DNA from: Bacteroidales bacterium | GTDB taxonomy: Bacteria > Bacteroidota > Bacteroidia > Bacteroidales > F082 | DNA: 6,788 nt | Assembly (NCBI GenBank): GCA_029933565.1 | Contig: JAOZNY010000162.1 | Coordinates: 1 to 6,788, forward strand | Direction of reading: 5' to 3' | Part shown: piece by piece, positions 1 through 5,324 of the stretch | How the letters are laid out: each line of letters opens with the position of its first letter | How positions within the stretch are numbered: position 1 is the first letter of the stretch | Notes under the pieces: generated by a model | What the model saw: only the letters and a program-made list of their open reading frames with translations | Told to the model about the DNA's origin: nothing | Database searches by the model: none | Translations under genes and position numbers: made by a program

Positions 1-846
1 CTGTTTGTAATGTGGCTTGGTGAAAAAATTACCGACAAAGGAATTGGTAACGGTATCTCACTTATCATTATGATAGGTATTATTGCCCGTCTGCCATTTG
101 CATTATTTGGTGAATTTATTTCTAAAGTTGAAGAGCAAGGTGGTGGACTTGTCTATTTCCTACTCGAACTTGTGATACTGGTAATGGTAATACTGTTTAC
201 AATTGCTCTTGTTCAGGGAACCCGAAAAGTACCTGTTCAATATGCGAAAAGAATAGTTGGTAACAAACAATACGGTGGTGTACGTCAGTATCTTCCACTT
301 AAAGTAAACTCAGCAGGAGTAATGCCAATTATCTTTGCTCAGGCAATTATGTTTTTACCTATCACCTTAGTTGGTTTTTCCGATTCTGAGATGATGACAG
401 GAATTGCATCTGCTTTTACTGACTTCACAGGGTTTACATATAATTTTACTTTCTTTGTTATGATTATACTGTTTACCTACTTCTACACAGCCATTACAAT
501 TAATCCAAATCAAATGGCTGACGACCTCAAGAAAAACGGTGGTTTTATCCCTGGAGTAAAACCAGGTAAGAAGACTGCTGAATATCTTGACAATATTTTA
601 TCTAGAATTACTCTTCCTGGATCAATATTCCTGGGAGTTGTAGCCATCTTACCAGCATTTGCTATGATTGCAGGTGTTAACAGTGGGTTCGCCCAGTTTT
701 ATGGTGGCACATCATTGCTGATTTTGGTTGGGGTTGTTCTCGACACACTTCAGCAAATTGAAAGTTATCTACTAATGCGCCATTACGATGGACTAACAAA
801 ATCGGGACGCATTAAAGGTAGAACTTCATCTGCATTTAGCATGTAA
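1..846 (+). CDS. secY: SecY, protein translocase channel subunit (5' end cut by the window)
   Basis: SecY forms the protein-conducting channel of the inner-membrane Sec translocon with SecE and SecG, and takes substrates from SecA or the ribosome. The reading frame is open from base 1, so the start lies outside the window. 281 residues are visible of a family length near 440, covering about TM5 to TM10. Seen in order (residue 1 = base 1): the GIGNGIS motif opening TM5 (14-20), a hydrophobic TM6, a cytoplasmic loop with TRKVPVQYAKR, TM7 beginning near NSAGVMPIIFAQ, TM8 followed by the ITINPNQMADDLKKNGG segment, the C5 loop IPGVKPGKKT, TM9 beginning near RITLPGS, and TM10 ending in ESYLLMRHYDG. 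The C5 loop has Lys187 where E. coli SecY has the functionally critical Arg357. The gene ends 16 bases before map, the usual neighbour in this operon. Identification is secure. Confidence 0.97.
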   Translation: MFVMWLGEKITDKGIGNGISLIIMIGIIARLPFALFGEFISKVEEQGGGLVYFLLELVILVMVILFTIALVQGTRKVPVQYAKRIVGNKQYGGVRQYLPLKVNSAGVMPIIFAQAIMFLPITLVGFSDSEMMTGIASAFTDFTGFTYNFTFFVMIILFTYFYTAITINPNQMADDLKKNGGFIPGVKPGKKTAEYLDNILSRITLPGSIFLGVVAILPAFAMIAGVNSGFAQFYGGTSLLILVGVVLDTLQQIESYLLMRHYDGLTKSGRIKGRTSSAFSM

Positions 847-862
847 ACTTAATTCGTCAGAA

Positions 863-1639
863 ATGATACAATATAAATCAGACGAAGAAATAGAAATACA
901 AAGACAAAGTTCTTTACTTGTTGGAAAAACTCTGGCGGAAGTAGCCAAAGTCATAAAACCGGGCATCAAAACAATTGAACTTGATGCAATAGCCGAAGAA
1001 TTTATTAGGGACCATGGAGCGGTTCCAGGATTTAAAGGCTATGGCGGATTTCCTGCCACACTATGTATCTCAGTTAATGAGGAAGTAGTACATGGAATTC
1101 CCGGCGACCGCGAACTAATTGATGGCGATGTAGTCTCAATTGATTGTGGAACCATAATGAATGGATTTTATGGCGACTCGGCATATACCTTTGCTGTGGG
1201 CAGTGTAAAAGAAGAACACTTACTGCTTATACAACGAACAAAAGAGTCGTTGTACCTTGCAATTGAGCAAGCAATAAGCGGAAAAAGAATTGGAGATATT
1301 GGTCATGCAATACAGTCGTATGTTGAAGGATTTGGTTATTCAGTTGTCAGAGATTTAGTTGGACACGGGGTAGGAAGAAACCTACACGAAAAACCCGAGG
1401 TTCCAAACTATGGAAGAAGAGGATCAGGGATTAAACTAAAATCCGGAATGTGTTTGGCAATTGAGCCAATGATTAATCTGGGTGTAAAAGAGGTTGTTCA
1501 AGACAATGATGGATGGACAATCAAAACTGCCGATTCAAAACCTTCTGCTCACTTCGAACACGACGTGGCAATTAGGAATGGAAAAGCAGACATTTTGTCA
1601 ACTTTTGATTATATTGAAGAAGTATTAAATAATAAATAA
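863..1639 (+). CDS. map: Type I methionine aminopeptidase
   Basis: This cytosolic metalloenzyme removes the initiator methionine from new proteins whose second residue is small. The 258-residue length fits the short bacterial type Ia form without an N-terminal extension. All five expected metal ligands are visible: Asp94 (SIDCG), Asp105 (YGDSA), His168 (VGHGVG), Glu201 (AIEPM) and Glu232 (HFEHD). The substrate-pocket histidines His77 (VVHGIP) and His175 (NLHE) are also present, so the enzyme should be active. The ATG at 863 is the first in-frame start after the secY stop and gives the expected N-terminus. No Shine-Dalgarno sequence precedes it. It lies between secY and infA, with 16 bases before it and 6 after it, an arrangement common in Bacteroidota and Firmicutes that couples export, N-terminal processing and ribosome production in one transcript. 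Confidence 0.97.
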   Translation: MIQYKSDEEIEIQRQSSLLVGKTLAEVAKVIKPGIKTIELDAIAEEFIRDHGAVPGFKGYGGFPATLCISVNEEVVHGIPGDRELIDGDVVSIDCGTIMNGFYGDSAYTFAVGSVKEEHLLLIQRTKESLYLAIEQAISGKRIGDIGHAIQSYVEGFGYSVVRDLVGHGVGRNLHEKPEVPNYGRRGSGIKLKSGMCLAIEPMINLGVKEVVQDNDGWTIKTADSKPSAHFEHDVAIRNGKADILSTFDYIEEVLNNK

Positions 1640-1645
1640 TTAAAT

Positions 1646-1864
1646 ATGGCTAAACAGCAGTCAATAGAACAAGATGGTACAGTAATTGAGTCTCTGGGCA
1701 ATGCAATGTTCCGCGTTGAACTTGAAAATGGTCACATAATTGTGGCTCACATTTCAGGAAAAATGAGAATGCATTACATTAAAATATTACCTGGCGACAG
1801 GGTGAAACTTGAAATGTCGCCATACGATTTAACAAAAGGTAGAATAACATTCAGATATAAATAA
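1646..1864 (+). CDS. infA: Translation initiation factor IF-1
   Basis: IF-1 binds the A site of the 30S subunit and, with IF-2 and IF-3, steers initiator tRNA to the P site. The protein is 72 residues, the same length as E. coli IF-1, and is a single S1-like OB fold. Family signatures are visible: MAKQQSIEQDGTV at the start, FRVELENGH (22-30), AHISGKMRMHYIKILPGD (34-51), and the C-terminal PYDLTKGRITFRYK. The start is fixed by the conserved MAK beginning, 6 bases after the map stop. The upstream sequence is only A and T, with no Shine-Dalgarno motif. The position between map and rpmJ is the standard one in spc/alpha-type operons. Confidence 0.98.
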   Translation: MAKQQSIEQDGTVIESLGNAMFRVELENGHIIVAHISGKMRMHYIKILPGDRVKLEMSPYDLTKGRITFRYK

Positions 1865-1879
1865 ATAAATCTGCTTAAG

Positions 1880-1996
1880 ATGAAAATAAGAGCATCTATT
1901 AAAAAAAGAACTCCTGAAGACAAAATAGTTCGTCGCAAAGGAAGGTTATACATTATTAATAAAAAGAATCCCAAGTTTAAACAACGTCAGGGTTAA
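1880..1996 (+). CDS. rpmJ: 50S ribosomal protein bL36, cysteine-free (C-minus) form
   Basis: This 38-codon gene begins MKIRASIKKRTPEDKIVRR and ends NPKFKQRQG. It aligns without gaps to the 38-residue bL36 family, a small 23S rRNA-binding protein of the large subunit. In E. coli bL36 the zinc ribbon uses Cys11, Cys14, Cys27 and His33. Here those positions are Thr11, Asp14, Asn27 and Phe33, so no zinc ligand remains and the protein contains no cysteine. Zinc-free bL36 forms are known in many bacteria, and Bacteroidota copies as I recall them usually lack most ligands but often keep a cysteine at position 14. The gene lies between infA (15-base gap) and rpsM (21-base gap), its normal place, so this is the main copy and not a stray paralogue. 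The start is fixed by the conserved MKxRAS beginning. Confidence 0.96.
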   Translation: MKIRASIKKRTPEDKIVRRKGRLYIINKKNPKFKQRQG

Positions 1997-2017
1997 TAAA
2001 TAAATTAAGATATTATT

Positions 2018-2395
2018 ATGGCTAGAATTGCTGGAGTAGATATCCCGAATAACAAACGTGGGGAAATAGGTTTAACCTATATTTATGGAGTAGGCCGAAG
2101 TGCCGCTCAAAAAATTCTTGAAACTGCAGGAATTGACTTTAACAAAAAAGTTCAGGATTGGACTGACGATGAGCAAAATGCTATTCGTACCGTTATTGGA
2201 GATTCGTTTACTGTAGAAGGCGAACTTCGTTCAGAAACTCAAATGAATATCAAGAGATTGATGGACATTGGAACTTACCGAGGTATCAGGCATCGTATTG
2301 GTCTTCCTTTAAGAGGGCAGACTACTAAAAACAATGCACGTACACGAAAAGGACGTAAGAAGACTGTTGCCAACAAGAAGAAGGTGACTAAATAG
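2018..2395 (+). CDS. rpsM: 30S ribosomal protein uS13
   Basis: uS13 sits in the head of the small subunit, contacts bridges to the 50S subunit, and its C-terminal tail reaches the P-site tRNA. The 125-residue protein starts MARIAGVDIPNNKRGEIGLT, carries the helix-turn segment YIYGVGRSAAQKIL (21-34), and has the signature GIRHRIGLPLRGQTTKNNAR at 89-108. It ends in a Lys/Arg-rich tail (109-125) slightly longer than that of E. coli (118 residues total). The ATG at 2018 yields the conserved MARIAGV beginning. Only 21 AT-rich bases separate it from rpmJ, which leaves no room for the S4-binding leader pseudoknot found before rpsM in E. coli. rpsK follows after 33 bases. Confidence 0.98.
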   Translation: MARIAGVDIPNNKRGEIGLTYIYGVGRSAAQKILETAGIDFNKKVQDWTDDEQNAIRTVIGDSFTVEGELRSETQMNIKRLMDIGTYRGIRHRIGLPLRGQTTKNNARTRKGRKKTVANKKKVTK

Positions 2396-2428
2396 TAAAT
2401 AATATTTCCTAGTATAGAAAATAGTAAA

Positions 2429-2818
2429 ATGGCAAAAAGGACCAGAAGTACAAAAAAAAGAGTTGTTAAAGTATCCCCTGTGGGAAAGGCTTTTATTAAA
2501 GCTTCATTTAATAACATTATTATTTCGCTTACAAACGAAGAAGGCCAGGTTATATCATGGTCATCATCAGGAAAGATGGGGTTTAGAGGCTCAAAAAAGA
2601 ACACTCCTTACGCTGCTCAAATGGCAGCCGAAGATTGCTCTAAAGTTGCTTATGACCAGGGTCTGCGTAAAGTAAAGGCTTATGTAAAAGGGCCTGGAGC
2701 AGGACGCGAATCAGCAATGAGAACTATCCATTCAGCAGGTATTGTAGTTACTGAGATAATTGACGTTACCCCAATGCCTCACAACGGATGTCGTCCTCCA
2801 AAAAGAAGAAGAGTCTAA
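2429..2818 (+). CDS. rpsK: 30S ribosomal protein uS11
   Basis: uS11 is a platform protein of the 30S subunit, close to the E site and the mRNA exit path. The 129 residues match the E. coli length exactly. Visible signatures are FNNIIISLTNEEGQVISWSS (27-46), SSGKMGFRGSKKNTPYAAQ (46-64), VKGPGAGRESAMR (86-98) and the C-terminal PHNGCRPPKRRRV. The NG pair at 119-120 is the site that becomes isoaspartate in E. coli S11, so the same modification is possible here by homology, though this is inference. The N-terminus is highly basic (MAKRTRSTKKR), as expected. The start has no Shine-Dalgarno sequence. The gene lies between rpsM and rpsD in the classic alpha-operon order. Confidence 0.98.
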   Translation: MAKRTRSTKKRVVKVSPVGKAFIKASFNNIIISLTNEEGQVISWSSSGKMGFRGSKKNTPYAAQMAAEDCSKVAYDQGLRKVKAYVKGPGAGRESAMRTIHSAGIVVTEIIDVTPMPHNGCRPPKRRRV

Positions 2819-2854
2819 ATAAGCGATCAAATTTAATCGACAAAATAATTAGTT

Positions 2855-3457
2855 ATGGCAAGATATATTGGCCCAAAGTCCAAGATAGCAAGAAAGTTCA
2901 GGGAACCTATTTTTGGACCTGATAAAGCACTAGATAAAAAAAACTATCCTCCGGGGCAGCATGGAAATTCTAGAAGAAGAAAAACTTCTGAGTACGGTAT
3001 CCAGCTTCAGGCTAAACAAAAAGCAAAATATACCTATGGAATTCTTGAAAAACAATTCCGTAATATATTTAAAGAAGCCTCAAGAAGAAAAGGTATTACT
3101 GGTGAAAACTTACTCCAACTTATCGAATCACGTTTAGATAATGTTGTTTTCCGTTTAGGCATTTCGCCTTCAAGGGCAGGTGCACGCCAACTTGTGCTAC
3201 ACCGTCATATTACTGTAAACGGAGGTCTGGTTAACATTCCATCTTATACTTTAAAAGCTGGTGATGTTATAGGTGTACGAGAAAAATCAAAAAGCCTATT
3301 TGTAATTACTGAGTCACTTAGTACGCAAGGAAAAAGTTTCTCATGGTTAGAATGGGATTCTGAAAAGTTTCAGGGTAAATTCCTGAATATGCCTCCTCGC
3401 GAGGAAATACCTGAAAATATACAAGAGCAATTAATTGTTGAATTGTACTCGAAGTAG
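2855..3457 (+). CDS. rpsD: 30S ribosomal protein uS4, zinc-free form
   Basis: uS4 is a primary 16S rRNA-binding protein that nucleates assembly of the 30S body and lines the mRNA entry channel. The 200-residue protein begins MARYIGPKSKIARKFREP and contains the PPGQHG motif (32-37) and an S4 RNA-binding domain at about 91-150 (ESRLDNVVFRLGISPSRAGA onward, with HITVNGGLVNIPS). Some bacterial S4 proteins bind zinc through N-terminal cysteines; this one contains no cysteine, so it is the C-minus type. Length is close to the E. coli 206 residues. A short imperfect palindrome lies in the 36-base gap before the gene (2824-2839). A 43-base gap, the longest in the operon, separates it from rpoA. Confidence 0.98.
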   Translation: MARYIGPKSKIARKFREPIFGPDKALDKKNYPPGQHGNSRRRKTSEYGIQLQAKQKAKYTYGILEKQFRNIFKEASRRKGITGENLLQLIESRLDNVVFRLGISPSRAGARQLVLHRHITVNGGLVNIPSYTLKAGDVIGVREKSKSLFVITESLSTQGKSFSWLEWDSEKFQGKFLNMPPREEIPENIQEQLIVELYSK

Positions 3458-3467
3458 TATTTTTTTG

Positions 3468-3486
3468 AAATTTTTAAAACACATAA
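3468..3486 (+). promoter_or_regulatory. rpoA leader element, near-copy of the eno leader
   Basis: The gap between rpsD and rpoA contains AAATTTTTAAAACACATAA, which ends 14 bases before the rpoA ATG. Nearly the same sequence (one A fewer) lies before eno at 5303-5320. In both places a T-run ending in G comes just upstream (here 3460-3467). That T-run resembles the end of a Bacteroidota -7 box, but the TA is two bases too far away, so an internal promoter for rpoA-rplQ is possible and not well supported. The A-rich part may instead act as a Shine-Dalgarno-independent ribosome-loading leader. The similarity is seen directly; the function is inference. Confidence 0.4.
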
Positions 3487-3500
3487 CTTAAACAATAACT

Positions 3501-4493
3501 ATGGCAATTTTAGCATTTCAAAAACCTGATAAGGTAATAATGAACGAAGCAAGTGATTTCAAAGGATCTTTTGAATTTCGTCCGTTGGAACCAGGTTTTG
3601 GTATGACCATTGGCAATGCCCTCAGAAGGATTTTACTTTCCTCTCTGGAAGGATTTGCCATTACTAATGTAAAAATAGATGGTGTTGTCCACGAATTTTC
3701 AACTGTAGAAGGTGTTGTTGAAGACGTTACAGAGATTGTTCTCAATCTTAAAAAAATTCGTTTCAAACAACAAATTCAAGGTGAAAGCACCGAAAAAGTA
3801 AATATTGTTATTGGTGATCAGGAAGAGTTTAAAGCAGGTGACATAAATAAGTTCCTTTCTGTTTTTCAGGTTTTAAACCCTGAAGAACTGATTTGCAAAC
3901 TTGAGCCATCGGTTAAACTTAGTATGGAAATTACTGTCTCGAAAGGAAGAGGCTATGTTCCTGCAGAAGAAAACCAAGACCCCAATGCAAATGTAGGTAC
4001 TGTTGCTATCGACTCAATTCACACCCCAATTAAAAATGTGAAATTTCACATTGAAAACTATAGGGTAGAACAAAAAACTGACTACGAAAAGTTAGTTATT
4101 GAACTCGATACCGATGGATCAATTCATCCAAAAGATGCATTACAGGAAGCTGCTAAAATCCTAATTCACCATTTCATGCTTTTCTCAGATGAGAAAATTA
4201 CACTTGAAAGGGAAGAAAAATCAATAACAGAAGAATTTGACGAAAATACTCTTCATGTTCGTCAACTGCTGAAAACAAAATTAGTTGACATGGATCTTTC
4301 AGTTAGGGCATTAAACTGCCTAAAGGCTGCAGATGTAGAAACATTGGGTGAGTTAGTTTCTTACAACAGAAATGATCTTCTTAAGTTCAGAAACTTTGGT
4401 AAGAAATCGCTTAACGAACTCGATCAACTAGTTGATATAAAAGGATTAGAGTTTGGGATGAATACAGCTAAGTATAAATTAGATAAGGAATAA
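3501..4493 (+). CDS. rpoA: DNA-directed RNA polymerase subunit alpha
   Basis: Alpha dimerises to scaffold assembly of beta and beta', and its C-terminal domain contacts upstream promoter DNA and activators. The 330 residues match the family (329 in E. coli). The N-terminal domain (about 1-235) has the assembly signature FGMTIGNALRRILLSSLEG (33-51), followed by the insert domain, with GRGYVPAEENQD at 149-160. A charged linker (about 236-252, EREEKSITEEFDENTLH) leads to the C-terminal domain (about 253-320). There the DNA-contact residues equivalent to E. coli Arg265, Asn268, Lys271, Gly296, Lys298 and Ser299 are Arg269, Asn272, Lys275, Gly300, Lys302 and Ser303, all conserved. The N-terminal MAILAFQKPD and the ATG after an A-rich leader support the start. 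rplQ follows after only 6 bases, so the two are almost certainly cotranscribed. Confidence 0.98.
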   Translation: MAILAFQKPDKVIMNEASDFKGSFEFRPLEPGFGMTIGNALRRILLSSLEGFAITNVKIDGVVHEFSTVEGVVEDVTEIVLNLKKIRFKQQIQGESTEKVNIVIGDQEEFKAGDINKFLSVFQVLNPEELICKLEPSVKLSMEITVSKGRGYVPAEENQDPNANVGTVAIDSIHTPIKNVKFHIENYRVEQKTDYEKLVIELDTDGSIHPKDALQEAAKILIHHFMLFSDEKITLEREEKSITEEFDENTLHVRQLLKTKLVDMDLSVRALNCLKAADVETLGELVSYNRNDLLKFRNFGKKSLNELDQLVDIKGLEFGMNTAKYKLDKE

Positions 4494-4499
4494 ATAGAG

Positions 4500-5063
4500 A
4501 TGAGACATAGAAAGAGTTTTAATCATCTGGGAAGAACCACATCGCATCGCAAAGCAATGCTTTCAAACATGGCTACATCCCTGATTTTACATAAAAGAAT
4601 CACTACCACTGTTGCCAAGGCCAAAGCACTTCGTTCATACGTTGAACCTTTGCTAACTAAAGCTAAAGAAGATACAACTCACTCACGTAGGGTAGTATTT
4701 AGTTATTTGCGCGACAAATATGCAATTACCGAGTTGTTCAGAAACATTTCGGGTAAAATTGCTGACCGTCCAGGTGGTTACACAAGAATTATAAAGTTAG
4801 GTACGCGCCAGGGCGACAATGCTGAAATGGCAATGATCGAACTAGTTGACTATAACGAATTGCTACTTACCGAAAAGAAAGCTGCAAAGAAGACAACTCG
4901 TCGCCGTCGTGGTGGTGCTAAGAAAAATGTTGAAGCAGTGGCTGAAACTGTAGCTGTAGAAGAAGTAAAGGAAACTGCTGAAAAAGCAGAAGAGCCTAAA
5001 GCAGAAGTTGCAAAAGAAACTGAAGCCAAGACAGAAGAAGGTACTGAAGAGAAGGAAAAATAA
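4500..5063 (+). CDS. rplQ: 50S ribosomal protein bL17 with long charged C-terminal extension
   Basis: bL17 binds 23S rRNA near the polypeptide exit tunnel. Residues 1 to about 120 are the family core: MRHRKSFNHLGRTTSHRKAM, LILHKRITTTVAKAKALR (28-45), and RPGGYTRIIKLGTRQGDNAEM (90-110) followed by IELVDYN. E. coli bL17 ends near this point (127 residues), but this protein continues to 187. The extension has two parts: a basic stretch at 126-142 (KKAAKKTTRRRRGGAKK), then a low-complexity Glu/Ala/Lys/Thr/Val tail at 143-187 that is mostly acidic and probably disordered. Bacteroidota bL17 proteins commonly carry such tails, so this is a lineage trait and not a fusion artefact. The gene is the last of the operon; its stop lies 16 bases before the A-tract of a strong terminator. 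Confidence 0.97.
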   Translation: MRHRKSFNHLGRTTSHRKAMLSNMATSLILHKRITTTVAKAKALRSYVEPLLTKAKEDTTHSRRVVFSYLRDKYAITELFRNISGKIADRPGGYTRIIKLGTRQGDNAEMAMIELVDYNELLLTEKKAAKKTTRRRRGGAKKNVEAVAETVAVEEVKETAEKAEEPKAEVAKETEAKTEEGTEEKEK

Positions 5064-5078
5064 GCTTGGTTTTTAAGT

Positions 5079-5119
5079 AAAAAAAAAGGGTGGTCAGCAT
5101 TGTTGACCACCCTTTTTTT
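5079..5119 (+). terminator. Intrinsic terminator ending the ribosomal protein operon
   Basis: A perfect 9-base-pair stem, GGGTGGTCA (5088-5096) with TGACCACCC (5104-5112), encloses a 7-base loop and is followed by seven T (5113-5119). Nine A (5079-5087) precede the stem, so the helix could extend by up to seven A:T pairs. The A-tract would also act as a U-tract on the opposite strand, so the element could work in both directions. It starts 15 bases after the rplQ stop and clearly ends that transcript. Confidence 0.95.
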
Positions 5120-5265
5120 ATGCAGTAAAATTTGAGGTTTCTATTCTAAAATAATTTAAATTCATTCTATAAAACTAAGTTTATTTTCCTGCAAACGTTT
5201 CAATACTGCATTTCATTTGAAGAATAGACTGAGTATTGCATAAAAATTAAAACCTATAGCCAATG
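5120..5265. other. Non-coding AT-rich spacer with short inverted repeats
   Basis: No credible gene is seen between the operon terminator and the eno promoter. Two exact inverted repeats are present: TCTATTCT (5140-5147) with AGAATAGA (5221-5228), and CAATACT (5201-5207) with AGTATTG (5232-5238). Their arms interleave, so as RNA they would have a pseudoknot order. If eno starts from the promoter near 5291 this part is upstream of the transcript, and the repeats would then be at most DNA sites. Repeats this short arise by chance in AT-rich DNA. Confidence 0.25.
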
Positions 5266-5298
5266 TTTACAACAGTTTAGTCTTTTTGAGTATTTTTG
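5266..5298 (+). promoter_or_regulatory. Putative Bacteroidota-type promoter of eno
   Basis: TATTTTTG at 5291-5298 matches the Bacteroidota -7 consensus TAnnTTTG exactly. The -33 element should be TTTG; the best candidate is TTTA at 5266-5269, 21 bases upstream, which is a weak match. Transcription would begin a few bases after 5298 and give a leader of roughly 20 bases before the eno ATG at 5325. The location after a terminator and directly before a gene supports the call. Confidence 0.65.
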
Positions 5299-5302
5299 TT
5301 TA

Positions 5303-5320
5303 AAATTTTTAAACACATAA
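5303..5320 (+). promoter_or_regulatory. eno leader element, near-copy of the rpoA leader
   Basis: AAATTTTTAAACACATAA lies 5 to 22 bases before the eno ATG and differs from the rpoA leader element (3468-3486) only by one missing A. It contains no Shine-Dalgarno motif. It would make up most of the short 5' leader if transcription starts from the -7 box at 5291-5298. A role in translation initiation is inferred from its position and A-richness. Confidence 0.4.
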
Positions 5321-5324
5321 ACTA

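Noticed and set aside
1774..1974. Open frame on the - strand across infA, its 3' gap and rpmJ
   Set aside because: It lies antisense to two well-conserved genes and has no recognisable protein features.
2275..2604. Open frame of 109 codons on the - strand across the rpsM-rpsK junction
   Set aside because: It is antisense to two conserved ribosomal protein genes; its hydrophobic, Phe/Leu-rich look follows from reading Lys/Arg-rich codons in reverse.
2463..2675. Second + strand open frame inside rpsK
   Set aside because: It is an out-of-frame shadow of rpsK with no family resemblance.
3518..3766. Open frame on the - strand inside rpoA
   Set aside because: It is antisense to the conserved alpha N-terminal domain and has no independent signal.
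4926..5060. bL17 tail considered as a frameshift or fusion to another protein
   Set aside because: The frame is continuous, the charge pattern fits known Bacteroidota bL17 tails, and no second domain is recognisable.
4850..5110. Ser/Ala-rich open frame on the - strand over the end of rplQ
   Set aside because: The low-complexity composition is the reverse reading of the repetitive Glu/Ala/Lys codons of the bL17 tail, and the frame would start inside the terminator.
5126..5134. TAAAATTTG considered as a -7 promoter box just after the operon terminator
   Set aside because: The spacing between TA and TTTG is three bases instead of two, no -33 element is present, and a perfect -7 box lies closer to eno.
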